A stretch of 64,000 nucleotides of DNA from Hyphomicrobiaceae bacterium (GTDB lineage Bacteria > Pseudomonadota > Alphaproteobacteria > Rhizobiales > Hyphomicrobiaceae), in contig JALHOW010000001.1 in NCBI GenBank assembly GCA_022842785.1, positions 558,001 to 622,000 on the forward strand, given 5' to 3'. A program made the position numbers and the translations under genes. Shown here piece after piece: positions 63,381-64,000 of the stretch (within the stretch, counting starts at the first letter, position 1; each line of letters starts with the position of its first letter). Below the pieces are notes generated by a model. It saw only the letters and a list, made by a program, of their open reading frames with translations. It did no database searches and was not told the origin of the DNA.

Positions 63381-64000
63381 ATGCCTTTGGCCGGAAAGGG
63401 AATGCTGGTTACCTGGATGGACGTCGATCCTGCCGAAGAGGCTGATTACAATCAGTGGTACGATCGCGAACATCTTGCGGAGCGCGTAGGCATCGATGGC
63501 TTCCTCGAAGCGCGCCGCTGGATCGCCGACAAGGCGCCGACCAAGTATTTCTGCACGTATTCGACCGACACCTTCGAAGCTCTGAGCAGCCCCGCCTATA
63601 AGAAGGTGCTCGCAAACCAGACTGATTGGTCAAGAAAACACATCTCGCGCTTCCGCAATCCAGGTCGCGTCGTCGGCCGCATCAGTCTCAGCCGTGGCGT
63701 TGGACGTGGCGGCGTTCTCGGCGTCGTGTGCTTGCGTCCAGACGCCGCTTCATACGATGCGACACGGGCCAAGCTGAATGACCTTCTCGATCCCGGCACA
63801 CTTGCTGGCATCATCTCAATGCACCTCATCGAGAGCGACGCGAAGCTCTCGCAGAATCTGACCAATCCTGATGCCCCCAATCCAGGTGCTGCAGACTGGT
63901 ACGTGCTCATCGATGGAACCGAGCTGTCCGCAGTGTCTGATCTCATCGCCACGCGCTTCAAGGGTCTCGACGTTCCTGTGATTTCGACGGCGACCTACCG
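63381..64000 (+). CDS. DUF4286 family protein, truncated by window end
   Basis: An ATG with AAGGAGG eight bases upstream opens a frame that is uninterrupted to the window end (about 206 residues). The sequence MLVTWMDVDPAEEADYNQWYDREHLAERV is the DUF4286 opening, a dimeric alpha-beta-barrel (EthD/ABM-like) protein, and a second half-repeat appears around residues 115-200. These small proteins accompany many catabolic clusters and may act as isomerase-like or stabilising subunits. The 140-base gap to MmgE/PrpD is compatible with one transcript. Confidence 0.82.
   Translation, partial: MPLAGKGMLVTWMDVDPAEEADYNQWYDREHLAERVGIDGFLEARRWIADKAPTKYFCTYSTDTFEALSSPAYKKVLANQTDWSRKHISRFRNPGRVVGRISLSRGVGRGGVLGVVCLRPDAASYDATRAKLNDLLDPGTLAGIISMHLIESDAKLSQNLTNPDAPNPGAADWYVLIDGTELSAVSDLIATRFKGLDVPVISTATY

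Noticed and set aside
1-64000. CRISPR arrays, insertion sequences, rRNA genes
   Set aside because: No regularly spaced direct repeats, no transposase frames and no rRNA-like conserved blocks were seen.

Overview
The window is GC-rich DNA with alphaproteobacterial, most likely Hyphomicrobiales (Rhizobiales), character. The evidence is a split nuoA-B-C run, a YcjX/YcjF pair, the folB and pteridine-reductase-like SDR pair, a TorF-type porin, benzoyl-CoA box genes, a DUF2783 homogentisate cluster and the family-level look of almost every protein. It is chromosomal core and catabolic DNA. I see no transposase, rRNA, CRISPR array or prophage module. One tRNA (Arg, ACG) was found. Species-level assignment is not possible from the sequence alone.

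Layout. 1-6 kb: end of an EamA transporter, CaiB/BaiF CoA-transferase, YcjX-YcjF, and a convergent GMC oxidoreductase. 6.8-10 kb: porin with a strong terminator, then nuoABC, which stops at nuoC because a convergent GMC oxidoreductase lies where nuoD is expected. 11.7-21.6 kb: a nucleotidyltransferase with an apparent frameshift, a patatin, an EamA transporter, xseA, then a tightly coupled run purD - two dehalogenase-type hydrolases - two patatins. 21.5-28.4 kb (minus strand): amidohydrolase pair plus Rieske protein, heparinase II/III, a small secreted protein, def-fmt. 28.5-29.8 kb: a RimB-RimK-like fusion. 30-38.8 kb: a long minus-strand block of hydrolases, an enolase-superfamily enzyme, sulfurtransferase, AlaX editing protein, cysK, SDR, nitrilase, GNAT and SnoaL-like protein. 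39-47 kb: lipB, a parvulin, boxC-boxB, hslU (without hslV), folB and its SDR. 47-55.5 kb: TorF porin, two related outer-membrane barrels, then hmgA - MBL - FAD monooxygenase - DUF2783 - SDR for aromatic catabolism. 55.7-61.8 kb: tRNA-Arg followed by a gene-sparse, accessory-looking stretch with an SRAP remnant, a zinc-ribbon/Rnk/zinc-ribbon/HTH cassette and a membrane-anchored Sel1-like pair. 61.8-64 kb: MmgE/PrpD and a DUF4286 protein that runs off the window.

The most unusual non-coding structure is an intergenic repeat of about 135-170 bp, built of nested hairpins with related inverted ends. It occurs at three loci (about 14.65, 29.8 and 52.7 kb), the last being an end-to-end composite of two half elements. 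A different, widespread type of hairpin repeat sits between boxC and boxB. The catabolic content (box pathway, homogentisate cleavage, CoA-transferase, MmgE/PrpD, dehalogenase-like hydrolases) suggests a soil or water heterotroph that uses aromatic and other organic acids.
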